Shown piece after piece: positions 1-8,090 of a stretch of DNA of 14,823 bases. Position numbers and translations under genes: made by a program. Position 1 is the first letter of the stretch, and every line of letters starts with the position of its first letter. Source of the stretch: Geosiphon pyriformis (lineage: Eukaryota > Glomeromycota > Glomeromycetes > Archaeosporales > Geosiphonaceae); NCBI GenBank assembly GCA_016748015.1, contig JAAOMT010000248.1, positions 1 through 14,823 on the forward strand. The letters run 5' to 3'. The notes beneath the pieces were generated by a model, which did no database searches, was not told where the DNA came from, and worked only from the letters and a program-made list of their open reading frames with translations.

Positions 1-3
1 ATG

Positions 4-539
4 TTAATTTGAAAGTTTAGATTGAGAAATTACAATTTTTTCTTGAATCAGCTTACAAACTTTAGGCTTCAATCATAGCCATTGTTCTTTATTAGCAATT
101 TCAATTAATTGGTAAATAGAATGGTGCCAAGCAGACCAAATTGGTACAAACATTTGTCTAGTCATGAGTTTTAATGAAGACCTATTGAAACAAACTCCAG
201 TGTGAAAGTTAATAATTGCTTGTAAATAAAAAAAACTTGTTCATACTTTAACTTGAATGTGGGATCTGTTTTATTTTGGGCCCATTTTAAGTAATCTTCA
301 ACAGATAAATTTTTCTTAAAAACAACATATGACCACATTAATTTGAAAGTCATTGCATGTCTATATATATTACATATCAAATCCCACAATTTATGATAAT
401 CAGGACATTTTTTAAAAAACTGTAATTGACTTTTACTCCAATATTCCTGATATTGTGCAAAGTATTTTATATCGATATTCCAATTGATATAGGCATTGCT
501 GTGTTTGAGGGGCTTAATAATATGAAATTGTGCTATCTT
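4..539 (-). pseudogene. Broken protein-coding gene, family not recognised
   Basis: On the minus strand an open frame runs from 539 to the TAA at 171-173 (122 residues). A second frame, opening with KLMTRQMFVPIW near 172, continues to TAA at 4-6 with one internal TGA at 73-75. The two look like one protein broken by a frameshift near 170. The first part is rich in aromatic and charged residues (for example HKLWDLICNIYRHAMTF and NLSVEDYLKWAQ) and has no membrane segment or clear catalytic motif. A TAG at 540-542 closes the frame upstream, so the true start is not visible. Base composition is less eroded than in the transposons to the right. The style resembles lineage-specific hypothetical proteins of mycorrhizal fungi, but I assign no function. 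It may continue beyond the left edge or belong to another mobile element. Confidence 0.5.
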
Positions 540-689
540 CTATGCAAATATACAAGTATACAGAAAATCAAATTAACAGCCTTTATTATTGATCATTAAT
601 TGGGAGTAAGAGACAAAAAGTGGCACAGATACATTATCAAAATTAAGTTTTTTTTTACTGAGAATCTGTTATTTGCACTTAGAATCCTA

Positions 690-770
690 CAGTTGGATTA
701 AAATCTTTATTTTTATAATTTGGCTGCTTTTTATAATCTGAGGCACCTTATATAACATGAGACACCTCAC
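690..770 (+). repeat. Left terminal region of the pogo element with three subterminal repeats
   Basis: After CAGTTGG there are three spaced copies of a TATAA-headed motif, at 714, 732 and 751 (spacing 18 and 19 bp). The last two share TATAAYNTGAGRCACCT. In pogo-like elements such terminal or subterminal repeats are where the transposase helix-turn-helix domains bind; that role is inferred here. Confidence 0.5.
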
Positions 771-869
771 ATGTCCAGTTAGATATAATATAAAATGATG
801 TTTGAGACATAACAGATACATCAACGTATTATAAAAGCAAAATGCAATAAAAAGTGTGTTCTTATTAAC

Positions 870-2351
870 ATGCCAAAAAACACAAACCAAAAGCAAGCTG
901 CAATCTCCTTGGAGATTAAAAAGGCTCTCTGCCAGTACAAACTAAAGCATCTTGACTACTCAGTAAATAGACTTATCAAAATATTTAATCTAAAGATTGA
1001 TCACTCTACTATAACAAAGATACTTGCAAAATCAGACTAATGAATTGAAAAAAATGTATCTGGCAACTCTGGTCAATTGACAAAGAACAGAAAAAAAATG
1101 TTTCCGAAGATAAATAATATACTGAAAGAATAGATGCTTGAAGCACTAACTATTAACTGCATTCTTACTGAAAAAATTTGACAAACAAAAGTCTTCAAGT
1201 TTGCTGAAAAGTTTCCAGAAGAAAATAACTTTAAAGCATCAGATAGTTGGTTAGAAAAGTTCAAAAAACGTTATAATTTGCACCACATTAAAATGTATAA
1301 TAAAGCAAACAGTGCTTTCTTGAAAATTTTACCAGAGGAACAAGAGAAACTGTATGAGATTATCAGTGAATATGATCTAAATGATGTTTACAATGCCAAT
1401 AAGACAGCATTATTCTTTAGAATGCCACCAAATACAACTTTAGCAACAAGATCTACCTCTGGCACCAAGTGTGATAAGAGTTGAATTACCATACTTCTTA
1501 TTTGTAATGCAACAGGCAGCATCAAGTTGCAGTTTTTAATTATCAGCAAAGCCGCAAAACCATAATGTTTTCACAATATTAATATAAATACACTTCCAAT
1601 CACTTATTATTACAATACAAAAGCATAGATGCAAACTGATATTTTTAGTGAATGGCTTAATTTATTAAATGAAGAAATATGTCACAAGAAAAAAAAAATT
1701 TTGTTATTGCTTAATAATACTGGTTCCCATAGTAGAAAATCTTCCATATTATTTAATATTATGATTAGATACTTACCATCCAATACAACATTTTATTTGC
1801 AACCATTAAATACAGGAATTATTGCATCTTTTAAGACATAATACTGAAAGTTGTTTCTTTTCCATCTTATTAATTAGTATAATAACAAGATTTCAATATC
1901 AACAGTAATATTAAAGAATGTGATTGACTTTCTAATTGATATATGATTAGTGGTAACAACAGCTACAATCCAAAACTGTTGGTGTCATATGAGAATTCTG
2001 AATAATAGTCAAATGCCAGCCCATCTATTAGATATTAAACAAGAACTTTTAAAAGAAGTACAAGTTCTTATTGAGCATGTTAAGATTAATAAGCTATTGG
2101 CAATAGACTTTATTAATATTAACAAGTTTGAATCATTATTCACTTATATCTCAGAGAATGAAATTGTGGATCTTATTAACAACAAGTATAGTGGAAATTC
2201 TAATGCAAATGAAGATTTAGAAAATGAAGATGAAGATGAACCTTTGCCTTTGCTATCTACACATCAAGATAAAACTGCACTTAAAGATACATTGCGCTAT
2301 TGTGAAAAACAGTATAGTGAAAAGTTGATTCAGACTTTTTTAAAACTTTAA
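870..2351 (+). pseudogene. Pogo/Tigger-like transposase pseudogene (HTH_psq, CENP-B HTH, DDE_1)
   Basis: A single frame from ATG 870 to TAA 2349-2351 (494 codons) reads as a complete pogo-class transposase. It has an N-terminal psq-type helix-turn-helix (MPKNTNQKQAAISLEIKKAL onward, 870-1037), a CENP-B-like helix-turn-helix (about 1185-1275, SWLEKFKKRYNL), a DDE_1 catalytic core (about 1370-1830) and an acidic tail (ENEDEDEP, near 2220-2240). Eleven stop codons interrupt it, at 1038, 1041, 1131, 1179, 1482, 1563, 1626, 1839, 1845, 1875 and 1944, yet I find no frameshift. The three positions where the family has catalytic Asp read Asn (AAT) at 1398-1400, 1713-1715 and 1809-1811. The last two are 32 residues apart, the spacing of the pogo group. 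Most stops sit where the family has Trp, Arg or Gln, consistent with G:C to A:T changes. It cannot encode an active enzyme. Confidence 0.9.
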
Positions 2352-2534
2352 GAACATTAATTTGTAATACTGTTCTCAAAGTTTAAGAAGAAAAAAAACA
2401 GTTGCAAATAAATAGCTTTTTTAAATAAAATATATATAATTGGTTATTATATTATGTATGTAATATATAGATCATGTAATAAGATATTAATTATTTTTTA
2501 TAGTCCTATCTCTCTATAGTTACCACAAATGTGC
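2352..2534. other. 3' non-coding part of the pogo element
   Basis: An A+T-rich stretch between the transposase stop and the right terminal repeat. It holds TATATAATTGG-type runs and nothing I can assign to a gene. Confidence 0.5.
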
Positions 2535-2569
2535 TAATCAAAAAGTGTGATTATAAAGAGAGTTCACTG
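2535..2569 (-). repeat. Right terminal inverted repeat of the pogo element
   Basis: Read on the minus strand from 2569 inward the sequence starts CAGTGAACTCTCTTTATAAT and continues with a CACACTTTTTGA block. It is flanked outside by TA. It shares CAGT and the CTnTTTATAATC block with the left terminus at 690-740, with low identity between, as expected after heavy decay. Confidence 0.6.
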
Positions 2570-2574
2570 TATTT

Positions 2575-3103
2575 TGATGTCAATAACTCTGTGCATTTAA
2601 TCTTTAATTAATTAGTAAATAAAACAAAAGAAAAAAAAAAGAAAAAAAAAGAAAAAAAATAAAGAAATAAGCCAAAGCAATTTATGTTAGTATCCATTAA
2701 TAGCTATAATCAAAAGCTATTTTTCTAGTATAGATAAGTATTAGATACTATTAACATAAAGTATAGATAGTGAGAAGAGGGATTTAGATGATGAATAATT
2801 ATTTATTAATATTAATAATTCTAATTAAAATGTTTTAATGGAGATATCTTAGTACTGATTCTGTTTTTTTTGCTTCTACTTCTCTTGTTATATATATATA
2901 ATTTGAATTCTATGAGATTGCTTGCATTCTCGAGTGATGTGCTATAACTTTTTAAGCAATGCTTATATTGTTAAGCAATGTGCCATAATTCTTAACAATA
3001 CTCCATATTACTAAGCAATATGCTTATGTGTTTAATTACTATTTTCCTATTGGTCTATTTGTTTTTCCTACTATTTTTTTGTATGTTTTTTCTATGAGTA
3101 ATA
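2575..3103 (-). repeat. LTR1, 3' long terminal repeat
   Basis: It shares with LTR2, LTR3 and LTR4, in the same order, an end site (TTGATGTCAA at 2574-2583 on plus), an A-rich tract (2623-2668), a hairpin (2699-2721), TGCTTCTACTTCTCTTGTTATATATA near 2871-2900 in the same place as in the other LTRs, a cluster of AAGCAAT palindromes (2951-3022) and a TATTGGTCTATTTGTTTTTC block (3049-3068). The U3 end on plus reads AGTAATA, against AGTAACA (minus-strand TGTTACT) in LTR2. It is about 100 bp shorter than LTR2 and lacks a block near 10815-10845 that LTR2 and LTR3 share. Exact ends are uncertain by about 15 bp. Confidence 0.8.
2951..3022. repeat. AAGCAAT palindrome cluster of LTR1
   Basis: At least three units built on TTAAGCAATGCTTA, TTGTTAAGCAATGTG and CTAAGCAATATGCTTA. 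Equivalent clusters lie in LTR2 and LTR3. Confidence 0.6.
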
Positions 3104-3129
3104 ATAGTTTTAGTCAATTTTCATGTGCT

Positions 3130-4140
3130 GTTTTAACTAAAATTTTGTTGTTTTATCTTAGTTTATAAGCTTCATTTCCTAGAATTTTTTCAATGTAAAT
3201 AGTTTGTTTTATTTGAGATCAAATTTTCTACTCTATTGTTTTTTTGCCTTAGTACAATATAATAATACTTTGTCTCTAATCTTGAATTCAACTGGTTTAT
3301 TTGATAATTGGTTATTATGTCATTTTTTTTGTTTTTCTTGTGGCTTTTAAATGTTATTAGCTGCTCTTCATCTTTTGTTTTTTAAAGTTTCTATTAGTTT
3401 ATATGTTTTTTTCAGTAATGTTTTTTGTAAATTGACTTCTGTTATTGGTTTTGTTGAATGTGTGTTAATGTCTATCTTAATAGATAATGTTGCTGTTTTA
3501 GTATAAACAAGTTCAAATGGTATTGCTTGTGTGGTATCTTGCTTTATTGTTTGATAAACAAATAATACTGATGGTATAAACAAATTTTATTTGTCCTGGT
3601 TTTCTTGGCTAATCTTGGCTATTGTTTCACACAATGTTCTGTTAAATCTTTCAACCAATCTATTTGTTTGTAGATAGTATAGTGATAATAATAGTCTTTT
3701 AGTTCCAAATCTTTAACTTAATTCTGTTAGTATTTTGTTTACAAAGTAAGTTCTTTGATCTAATAATAATTTTTTTGGACATCTATGTTGACAAATCAAA
3801 TCTTAGTAAACAAATTCAGTTACAGATTCTGTATCTGCTTTTTGAATAGCTTTTATCTCTGGTCATTTGATAAGATAGTCCATGGTTGCTATATAATGAT
3901 TGTCTCTGCTGATTATTGTTAATGATCTAACTAAGTCAATTCCAATTTTGTTAAATAGTTGTCCTATTTTAATTGGTCTTAGTGGCTCACTGGGTTTTGT
4001 TTCTCCTCTTTTCTAACAAGTATTACAATTTTGAACATATTGAATAATATCTGGATACATTGATGGCCAATAATATCTTTTTTTGGTTCTTTTTATGATT
4101 GCTTCTTTATGAAAATATTTTGCTGTCGAATCTGAGTGTA
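3130..4140 (-). pseudogene. Integrase domain of gypsy pol, broken
   Basis: Integrase inserts the cDNA copy into the genome. One minus-strand frame from 4132 to 3368 carries the zinc-finger region (4010-4123), with RYYWPSMYPDI and NCNTC visible. The core follows: Asp in GIDLV (3935-3937), Asp in LLLDQRT (3758-3760) and Glu in RLVERFN (3650-3652), so the DDE triad survives. Near the second Asp and the third acidic residue several normally conserved positions are changed (SLYYLQTNR: Leu, Tyr, Leu and Arg where the family has Pro, His, Pro and Gly). The first zinc-finger His reads Tyr. Stops at 4013, 3863, 3803, 3713 and 3584 fall mostly at Gln or Trp sites of the family. After 3368 a frame change leads to the C-terminal domain (EFKIRDKVLLY, FDLK), ending near 3130. 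I see no chromodomain. Confidence 0.88.
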
Positions 4141-4480
4141 TGTTGTATAGTATTGTTTTTTTTTCTGATTTTGTGATTACTCTGAGTGATTGATTTGAAT
4201 TTTTTTTGTTTTTCAGATATAATATATTTTGGTGGGTAATAAAATATTTGGATTGTTGTTTTATGTTGTTTTGTTCCTTTGAAGATAATTTCTCTTTGAA
4301 CTGTTGAGTATTAATATAGTGTTGGAGTTGTTGATATTTTTGTGTATTTATCTTTTGTTATATTTTTGGGTTGAAATGTTCTTAGATTTGTTTTATTTGC
4401 AACAAACTGTCAGCATTTTCATTTTTTTTTCCTTTTTTATAGTGTATTGTATATTTGAATAGTAAAAGTTTTATTTTCTA
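4141..4480 (-). pseudogene. RNase H to integrase connecting region of pol
   Basis: The minus strand encodes the usual spacer between RNase H and integrase. It includes KNENADSLLQ (near 4410), the family's conserved Asn-Ala-Asp tether motif, then an unconserved basic and polar stretch with Gln repeats leading into the integrase zinc finger. Scattered stops are present. There is no separate function beyond linking the domains. Confidence 0.65.
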
Positions 4481-4770
4481 TCTGACATAACAGTTATCTC
4501 CAGATTTTTGCTTTTGTATTGATGTCAATTCTTTGTAATCAGTATATACATTAAATTTTTGACTTAAATACTCTTTCCATTTAATGATTATTCAATAAAT
4601 AGTTAAGTGTTCTAGTGCTGAAGTTCTATAATTTTTTTCAGCTGGACTTAAGTTTCAGCTGGTGTATACTACTAAGTGTTTTCTTTTATTTGATTTTATT
4701 TGAGACAGTATAGCTTCCAATGTTTGATCTGATGCATTAGTTGTAATAATAAATGGCTTGTTATGATTCA
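4481..4770 (-). pseudogene. RNase H domain of gypsy pol, broken
   Basis: RNase H removes the RNA strand of the RNA-DNA hybrid during cDNA synthesis. The minus strand reads KPFIITTNASDQTLEAILSQ, then LSPAEKNYRTSALEHLTIYW, then VYTDYKELTS. This is the RT-RNase H of Ty3/gypsy elements. The first active-site residue, Asp in the family, is Asn (AAT at 4736-4738), and the Gly of the following block is Glu. The later Asp of the TD motif (4538-4540) is kept, but the His normally after it is Tyr. Few stops fall inside this domain. It lies directly downstream of the reverse transcriptase connection segment and upstream of the integrase. Confidence 0.85.
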
Positions 4771-5640
4771 AATAGATCAGTACTAAAGCTTAAATGAGCT
4801 TTCTTCTTAGAATATCAAAAGCTTTTTGTTGAGTTTCTATCTATTTGTATTTTACATTCTTGGCTTAGAGCTGATAAAGTGGTTGAGTCAATTTGGAGAA
4901 GTTTTGGATAAAACAGTAATAGTATTTTGCAAATTCCAAAAATGTTTATAATTCTGTGAGATTTGTTGGTGCTGAAAAGTTCTTGACAATTTCAATCTTA
5001 TCTGAATCTGTTTTGATGTCATCTTTACTTATAACATGTTTCAAAAATTTCAGTTCTGTTTTGTTAAAGAAATACTTGTTTGCAATCAGTTTTAATTTGG
5101 CTTTTTTTAATCTTTTGAATACTTGTTAAAAATAGTGAAAATAATTGTCAAATGTTCTAGAAAACACATTGGTGTTATCCAAGTAGACTATTACTGATTT
5201 CCATAATAATTCAGTATACACAATTTCTATAAACCATTGAAAAGTTGCTGGCACATTTATTAAGCCAAATAACATAACATCAAATTCAAAATTTTTTTTT
5301 GCCAGCTGAATTTATAACTATTTATTAGTAATCACTATCCAAATCTAATGTGAAGAACCATTTTTTTTCTCTAAAAACATCAAATAATTTTTAGATTTGT
5401 AGAGTTAAATAACTATTTTTATGAGTAATACTGTTGAATTTTCTGTAATCTACACAAAAGTGGATTTTTTTATTCTTCTTCCAAATTAGTACTACTGGTA
5501 ATAACTATGAACTCATTGATAGTTGAATTAACTTGTTGTCCAACATTCTGTTGATTTTTTGTCAAATAATCTCATGGCTGGATAGTAGTACTTAGTATGC
5601 TTGGCATAACATCTCCAGTCTTAATTTGATGCTGGATAAT
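4771..5640 (-). pseudogene. Reverse transcriptase domain of gypsy pol, broken
   Basis: This domain would copy the element RNA into DNA. Minus-strand matches in order are: LPVVLIWKKN (fingers, near 5500), IHFCVDYRKFNSIT (near 5450), WFFTLDLDSDY with the first catalytic Asp kept (5343-5345), FDVMLFGLINVPATFQ (near 5260), the active-site loop VYLDNTNVFS, and KLKLIANKYFF with FLKHVISKDDIKTD. In the loop the second Asp of the YxDD box is Asn (AAC at 5174-5176), which would abolish polymerase activity. The WQ pair that normally follows the first Asp region is replaced by two stop codons. A frame change falls at an A-run near 5290, with loss of part of the block before the FG motif. The connection segment (LTELxTFLEFAKYY) continues to about 4900. 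Confidence 0.9.
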
Positions 5641-6130
5641 ATTAGTTCTGCCAAATTTATTTTTACTAGCAAAAATGTCAATGAAATTTTTAAGTAATAT
5701 TCTAAGCTGTATACATTAAAGTGGGTCTAAGTTTTTTAAGTTTATTTGGTTTAATTGTTTTGGTTAGAGCAAATAACATTTTTTTTATCTGTATATGATT
5801 TGTAATATAATATTTACATATTCACACAGTTGTAGAAAATTTGGAATGGTATTTGGTAGTTAATTCTTAATTTTAGTGCTTAAGTATCTGATGGTGATAC
5901 TGCTTAGTATTTTAATAGTGTCTCTAATTGTATTGTAGATAAAAATTTTAATGTGTTTATTGTTTTTGGCCAGTATATAGAGATTGGTAATTTCAATTTT
6001 TCTTAATTCATAAATTGTAAGTTCTGTTTCAAAAATCTGGGGCTGATTCCTTACTTTTTTTTCTATTACTAATATGTACTGGTCATATAGTAGAATAGAA
6101 ACTGATTAATTGATGAAAATAATTTTTTTT
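5641..6130 (-). pseudogene. Linker between dUTPase and reverse transcriptase, possible beta-barrel
   Basis: The minus strand reads on from the dUTPase with VRNQPQIFETELTIYE (near 6040), then ITNLYILAKNNKHIKIFIYN and IRYL, then PNFLQLCEYVNI, and DIFASKNKFG just before the reverse transcriptase. The middle part alternates hydrophobic and polar residues in short beta-strand-like runs. It keeps one frame from about 6075 to 5880 and then has stops. Similar pre-RT segments are known in Ty3/gypsy polyproteins, without a catalytic role known to me. The pattern loosely echoes the strand order of a dUTPase barrel, but that is only an impression. Confidence 0.6.
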
Positions 6131-6159
6131 TCATTAATAGATTTCTTTTCTACCATATT

Positions 6160-6560
6160 AATTAGTATGTCTATTCTACTTGTTAATCCGAATCTATTTT
6201 TTTCTTTGGTTGTGATTCTTAATTTTTCTTTTGTTTCTATTAAAACTAATTGAGCTATTTTAATCAGAGATAGAAATATTGTCTGTGCTATTTTTTTGTT
6301 TAGTTCAATAACATATTTATTTTCCAAGTCATTTTGTAGTATTGTAATGATATTTTCTACATATCCTGTATTAATTATTTTTTTTTGATGTTGATTTCTT
6401 TTTTTGCTAAACTAAATCTTAATATTAATTAAACTATTGTTGTTACTAGAATTTCCAGTGCTATTTTCAGACCTATGCTGATATGTAAATGTGGTTCCAG
6501 TTTAATAGCAGTTTTTTTGGAATATCTAAGATCAAATTTTGTATCAGTATTATGTGCTCA
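6160..6560 (-). pseudogene. dUTPase-like domain embedded in gypsy pol
   Basis: dUTPase hydrolyses dUTP to dUMP and so keeps uracil out of newly made DNA. The five trimeric-dUTPase motifs are visible in order on the minus strand. Motif 1 is AHNTDTKFDLRY (6522-6557). Motif 2 is RFSLAKKEINI (about 6387-6419). Motif 3 is IINTGYVENI, with Asn where the family has Asp (about 6349-6378). Motif 4 is KKIAQTIFLSL (about 6268-6300). Motif 5 is NRFGLTSR, a damaged form of the Gly/Phe/Gly/Ser/Thr/Gly signature (6176-6197). A frame change separates motifs 2 and 3, and stops occur near motifs 1 and 2. The domain follows an Asn/Ser/Asp-rich linker and precedes the reverse transcriptase, so it was part of the polyprotein. 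dUTPase domains occur in some retroviruses and in some retroelements; its position here between protease and RT is unusual for Ty3/gypsy. Confidence 0.85.
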
Positions 6561-6800
6561 TTCTGGCATAATATCTTTATTATTATTACTGAACTATTTC
6601 AATTTCTGTTTTATTGAAAAATTTGAAAGTGCAATATATTGTCCAAGATTATAATCGAAGTTTGAATTGTTATTGTTATTGTCATAGTGAATAAAGTTGA
6701 AATCATTGTTGTCATTATTATCAAAGTTTGAATTGGAATTGAATTTTGATTTTAATTCCTTGACACAATTGCTAATTGGTTCTTTCTCTTTAGGGATTAA
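6561..6800 (-). pseudogene. Asn/Asp/Ser-rich linker before the dUTPase
   Basis: The minus-strand frame contains repeated Asn with Asp, Ser and Phe (for example FDNNDNNDFNF and DNNNNNSNFDY), then LGQYIALSNFS and the dUTPase. The original was probably an acidic, disordered linker in which some Asp became Asn by the same G to A changes seen elsewhere. One TAG and one TGA occur just before dUTPase motif 1. Confidence 0.6.
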
Positions 6801-7400
6801 ATAAATTATGCAGGTAGTAGATTGTAAATAAGATCACAATTATCATAATAATCAAAGTCACTGGAGATTAAGCAATGTTTATACAGTCTTGCATTTAGTT
6901 GTTCCAAACACTGCTTCTGTTTTTTTTTAATGGGTGCTAGATCTTGGTAGTGTTTATGGAATTGTTCTGGATTACTTAAAATATTAAAAAATGCATCTGA
7001 ATTTGGAATAAGAGTGGTTTCAACTGGTTTTGGTTGGTTATTTTTGATTGCCAATATTTTATTGGGCAAAGCATTTTCAATTTTAGCACTTATTATTTAC
7101 TAAAATTTGTCTTTGTCATGTAGATAATTATTCAAGCATGAGAGTATTCAGTTCCAAGCAGTATTAAAAAGTGTTCTTTGGATTATCCAATTGCTAATAA
7201 GAATTGTGTATTGGCACAATGCATTACATATTCCTCCTTAACCAGGAATGTTGTTTTACATTCTTTTATTGAATAATGTTTTTTTACAAGTGAGGCATGA
7301 TTTATTGTCTCACTTTCCTTTTAGGTAACCAAAACATTCTTGGTGACATGGTTTGCAGTAATAATAGATATACATCTAATAGTTTTTGTTTGGTGCAATC
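6801..7400 (-). pseudogene. Cysteine-rich module of gypsy pol, two putative zinc-binding clusters
   Basis: It lies between retropepsin and the dUTPase linker. The first cluster on the minus strand is CKPC (7346-7357), then a Gly/Tyr/Leu/Lys stretch with one TGA, then CLTC (7286-7297). That is a CxxC pair of pairs about 20 residues apart, like a zinc ribbon. It is followed by GGICNALCQYTILISNW. A clean open stretch (7069-6806, 87 residues) continues with FFNILSNPEQFHKHYQDLAP and a second cluster, LYKHCLISSDFDYYDNCDLIYN, in which some expected Cys positions read Tyr or Ser. I know this module from polyproteins of mycorrhizal-fungus retroelements but know of no assigned function. Zinc binding is inferred from the CxxC spacing only. 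It could serve RNA binding or substitute for an N-terminal pol domain. Confidence 0.6.
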
Positions 7401-7744
7401 TAAGCTCCTATGAATAAAAGTTTCTTCTTGTAATTAATACACTTAAGAGAAATATAAAGTGGTTTTTTTTATGTCTACTAAGTATGAGGTATGTTAACTA
7501 TTAACAATCTTATTAATATTAATAGTTTGTGGTTTATCTACTTCTTTTCTTTTTTTTTTGTCATTCCATAACAAGATTGGTGATAGCGTGTTGTGATTTT
7601 CTTTAGCTCATAAGACTTGATAGACTTCTCAGGTAGATTTGTCTTTTTCTTTTTCTAATTCTATTAGTAGTTGTGATTGAGTAGTTTGTGATTTAAAATG
7701 ACCACACATAGCTGATACTCACATGTGTTGTTTATTTTAACTGA
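7401..7744 (-). pseudogene. Post-protease linker, poorly resolved
   Basis: On the minus strand, after the protease, LLIELEKEKDK (near 7650) and SPILLWND (near 7570) form a charged, Lys/Glu-rich stretch. Several stops follow toward 7400. It joins the retropepsin to the Cys-rich module. No motif is visible. Confidence 0.4.
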
Positions 7745-8090
7745 ACTGTAGTTTTTGAGTGGTCCAGTCAAGTATAGCACTGGTTTTAAACAACCAGTTA
7801 TTACTAACTAGCACTTGGTATTACATAACTTCTATGACAAAAATTTTAATTGGTGTGATAATGTTATTGACTTCAAATAAGAAGTTATTAATTTTGCCAA
7901 TTGGAGTTTTGGTTGCTTTATTGGTTGTAATAATCTTGGTGTTGGTAATACAATCAACTCAGTGACCTAATTGGTTCATAATTTATTATGTAATAATACT
8001 GCTTGCTGACCTATTATTAAGGATTAGCTTGATAGAATAGCCATTAACTTTTACATTAGTATATATTGTGATAATTGGTTTTGCTTCCAG
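7745..8090 (-). pseudogene. Retropepsin (aspartic protease) domain of gypsy pol, broken
   Basis: Retropepsin dimers cut the Gag-Pol polyprotein. On the minus strand the segment reads IYTNVKVNGYSIKLILNNRSA at the active-site turn, then ATKTPIGKI (flap region), then YQVLVSNNWL (hydrophobic strand near the C-terminus), then LDWTTQKLQF. In the family the turn carries Asp-(Ser/Thr)-Gly. Here those positions read Asn (8016-8018), Asn and Arg, all explained by G to A changes, so the enzyme is dead. Three stop codons sit between the turn and the flap, and one more after the flap. It follows gag and its zinc knuckle after about 570 bp. Confidence 0.8.

Larger units (their letters stand above)
690..2569 (+). 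mobile_element. Pogo/Tigger-type (Tc1/mariner superfamily) DNA transposon, inactive
   Basis: The element contains a recognisable pogo-class transposase on the plus strand. The right end, read inward, begins CAGTGAACTCTCTTTATAAT and is followed outside by TA (2570-2571). The left end begins CAGTTGG and is preceded by TA (688-689). TA target duplication and CAGT-type termini are standard for this superfamily, and 1880 bp is a normal length. The two termini agree well only over the first four bases and a later TATAAT block, so the left boundary is less certain; about 719 is the alternative. The right end lies a few bases from the end of the gypsy LTR1, so one element inserted beside or just inside the other. 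With a dead transposase, movement would need a transposase supplied from elsewhere. Confidence 0.75.

Noticed and set aside
600-690. Possible remainder of gag copy 2 left of the pogo element (shared ATCTGTT)
   Set aside because: The match is about 7 bp and does not extend in either direction, so it is not evidence for a simple nested insertion.
687-896. Minus-strand open frame of 69 residues
   Set aside because: Lies antisense across the pogo terminus and transposase start; chance frame.
1073-1264. Minus-strand open frame of 63 residues
   Set aside because: Antisense to the CENP-B-like region of the transposase.
7759-7965. Plus-strand open frame of 68 residues, very hydrophobic, membrane-protein-like
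   Set aside because: It is antisense to the retropepsin region. The hydrophobic look comes from reading the A/C-rich retroelement strand backwards.
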